Source of the DNA: DASSBG01 sp035703755
GTDB taxonomy: Bacteria; Pseudomonadota; Gammaproteobacteria; Xanthomonadales; Rhodanobacteraceae
DNA length: 6,963 nucleotides
NCBI GenBank assembly: GCA_035703755.1
Contig: DASSXP010000105.1
Location: 1 to 6,963 of the forward strand
Direction of reading: 5' to 3'
In this document: positions 6,903 through 6,963 of the stretch, one piece after another
Position numbering within the stretch: the stretch's first letter is position 1
Layout of the letters: each line of letters begins with the position of its first letter
Notes under the pieces: model-generated
The model's database searches: none
What the model saw: only the letters and a program-made list of their open reading frames with translations
What the model was told of the DNA's origin: nothing
Made by a program: the position numbers and the translations under genes

Positions 6903-6963
6903 ATGGTGGACAGGGCGGGCGCGTGGCGTGAGCGAGTGACGGAGTGGCGGGCGAGCGGGGTAT
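6903..6963 (+). CDS. IS66-family TnpA-like accessory protein, N-terminus only
   Basis: Twenty codons are visible before the window edge, reading MVDRAGAWRERVTEWRASGV. The pattern of paired Trp residues followed by W-RASG matches the start of IS66 TnpA-like proteins, where it precedes a helix-turn-helix (usually WRASGL followed by an FCR-type motif). These proteins are needed with TnpB and TnpC for transposition and probably bind DNA. GGAGG at 6890-6894 is 8 bases before this ATG. The in-frame ATG at 6897 is only 2 bases from it and therefore less likely. The call rests on a short stretch and on the GTAAGCG terminus upstream. Confidence 0.5.
   Translation, partial: MVDRAGAWRERVTEWRASGV

Larger units (their letters stand above)
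6824..6963 (+). mobile_element. Left end of an IS66-family insertion sequence (partial)
   Basis: Two signals agree: a GTAAGCG terminus and, downstream, a well-placed ribosome binding site with the start of a TnpA-like reading frame in the expected orientation. A complete element would carry tnpA, tnpB and the tnpC transposase to the right, and end with an inverted repeat and a second GTAGGAGC. Only the first 140 bases are visible, so whether the element is intact cannot be told. It lies 131 bases past the last operon gene and does not interrupt any gene seen here. Confidence 0.5.

Noticed and set aside
1..6963. CRISPR arrays, tRNA or rRNA genes, riboswitches and toxin-antitoxin pairs.
   Set aside because: I saw no regularly spaced repeats, no tRNA-like cloverleaf or rRNA sequence, and nearly all of the window is accounted for by coding sequence.

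Overview
The window is high-GC DNA (my eye estimate is about 65%) carrying one tightly packed plus-strand gene cluster, followed by the left end of an insertion sequence. Codon use, gene content and a short GTAGGAGC fragment near the right end suggest a gammaproteobacterium of the Xanthomonadaceae/Rhodanobacteraceae type. That fragment resembles REP-like repeats common in that group and in Pseudomonas. The taxonomic guess is inference only.

Bases 1-6692 hold six genes in one orientation: a secreted parvulin-type peptidyl-prolyl isomerase, an ABC-2 permease (Wzm-like), its ATPase with a C-terminal carbohydrate-binding domain (Wzt-like), a SAM-dependent methyltransferase with a short C-terminal coiled coil, a 615-residue protein that looks like an atypical GT-A glycosyltransferase with an extra N-terminal helical domain, and a GT2 family (rhamnosyltransferase-like) glycosyltransferase. 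The junctions are a 34-base gap, a 4-base GTGA overlap, a 13-base overlap, a 26-base gap and another GTGA overlap. This suggests one translationally coupled operon whose promoter lies upstream of the window.

Together the genes describe the ABC-transporter-dependent route for an O antigen or similar surface polysaccharide. The glycosyltransferases build the chain on its lipid carrier at the cytoplasmic face. The methyltransferase may modify or cap the non-reducing end. The Wzt C-terminal domain is of the type that recognises such an end, and Wzm/Wzt moves the chain across the inner membrane. The parvulin may help fold an envelope partner. The pairing of a two-domain Wzt with an adjacent coiled-coil methyltransferase, and the unusual 615-residue protein, are the most interesting points.

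Bases 6693-6823 have no gene that I can support, only a small GC-rich hairpin. From about 6824 the sequence reads as the left terminus of an IS66-family element: an end beginning GTAAGCG, then a strong ribosome binding site and the first 20 codons of a TnpA-like accessory protein, cut by the window edge. The element seems to have inserted into a REP-like sequence downstream of the operon.
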